Positions 6,025 through 6,040 of a stretch of 6,040 nt of DNA are shown piece by piece. Numbering within the stretch: the first letter of the stretch is position 1; each line of letters begins with the position of its first letter. Source of the stretch: an uncultured Dysgonomonas sp. (GTDB lineage: Bacteria > Bacteroidota > Bacteroidia > Bacteroidales > Dysgonomonadaceae). A program made the translations under genes and the position numbers. The DNA lies in the NCBI GenBank assembly GCA_937995835.1, contig CALKIV010000035.1, positions 1-6,040 on the forward strand, in the 5' to 3' direction. A model generated the notes under the pieces. The model was not told the origin of the DNA, made no database searches, and was given only the letters and a program-made list of their open reading frames with translations.

Positions 6025-6040
6025 ATGTCTAAAAATGGAC
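6025..6040 (+). CDS. Possible 5' end of a divergent gene at the right edge
   Basis: An ATG at 6025 opens a plus-strand frame (M-S-K-N-G) that leaves the window after five codons, divergent from asd. No Shine-Dalgarno sequence precedes it and the only upstream -7-like element (6004-6011, TAATTTTC) is imperfect. It is recorded only because something must adjoin asd on this side; the evidence is very thin. Confidence 0.12.

Noticed and set aside
5948..6040. Minus-strand frame open from the right edge that ends in TGA overlapping the asd ATG (ATGA)
   Set aside because: It would look like a translationally coupled upstream gene, but it runs straight through the perfect TATATTTG promoter box, is only about 30 codons long, and its composition is that of translated A/T-rich intergenic DNA.

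Overview
The window looks like ordinary chromosomal DNA of an AT-rich member of the Bacteroidota, most likely order Bacteroidales. The basis is threefold: Asd, the ABM-domain protein and the DUF3857/transglutaminase proteins all resemble Bacteroidales proteins; the two best promoters carry the Bacteroides-type -7 box TAnnTTTG; and Shine-Dalgarno sequences are weak or absent. Genus cannot be fixed from the sequence alone. No mobile element, CRISPR array or phage gene is visible.

Layout. Positions 1-403 are a mostly non-coding leader with several A/T-rich inverted and direct repeats and, at the left edge, a possible start of a divergent gene. Positions 404-4325 (+) hold two overlapping genes for large exported proteins of the same architecture: signal peptide, DUF3857, transglutaminase-like domain, DUF3858-like C-terminus. 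Positions 4368-4397 are a perfect palindrome with A and T flanks that can terminate transcription in both directions. It separates the (+) pair from a convergent tRNA-Ser(GCT) at 4405-4491 (-), which has its own promoter. Beyond it, also on the minus strand, are asd (4937-5947, aspartate-semialdehyde dehydrogenase) and, 21 nt downstream, a small ABM-fold monooxygenase-like gene (4640-4915). These two probably form an operon driven from a TATATTTG box at 5991-5998.

How the genes relate. The two (+) genes look like an old tandem duplication. The downstream protein keeps a plausible Cys-His-acid catalytic set (C332, H375, E390). The upstream one has Ser and Tyr where Cys and His should be (S355, Y398) and keeps only the acid (D413). 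The most interesting reading is an exported enzyme plus pseudoenzyme pair, translationally coupled through a 23-nt overlap. Asd supplies aspartate semialdehyde for lysine/diaminopimelate, threonine and methionine synthesis; no biochemical link to the ABM protein is evident. I did not find a clearly new multi-gene system here; the paired DUF3857 proteins are the best candidate for follow-up.
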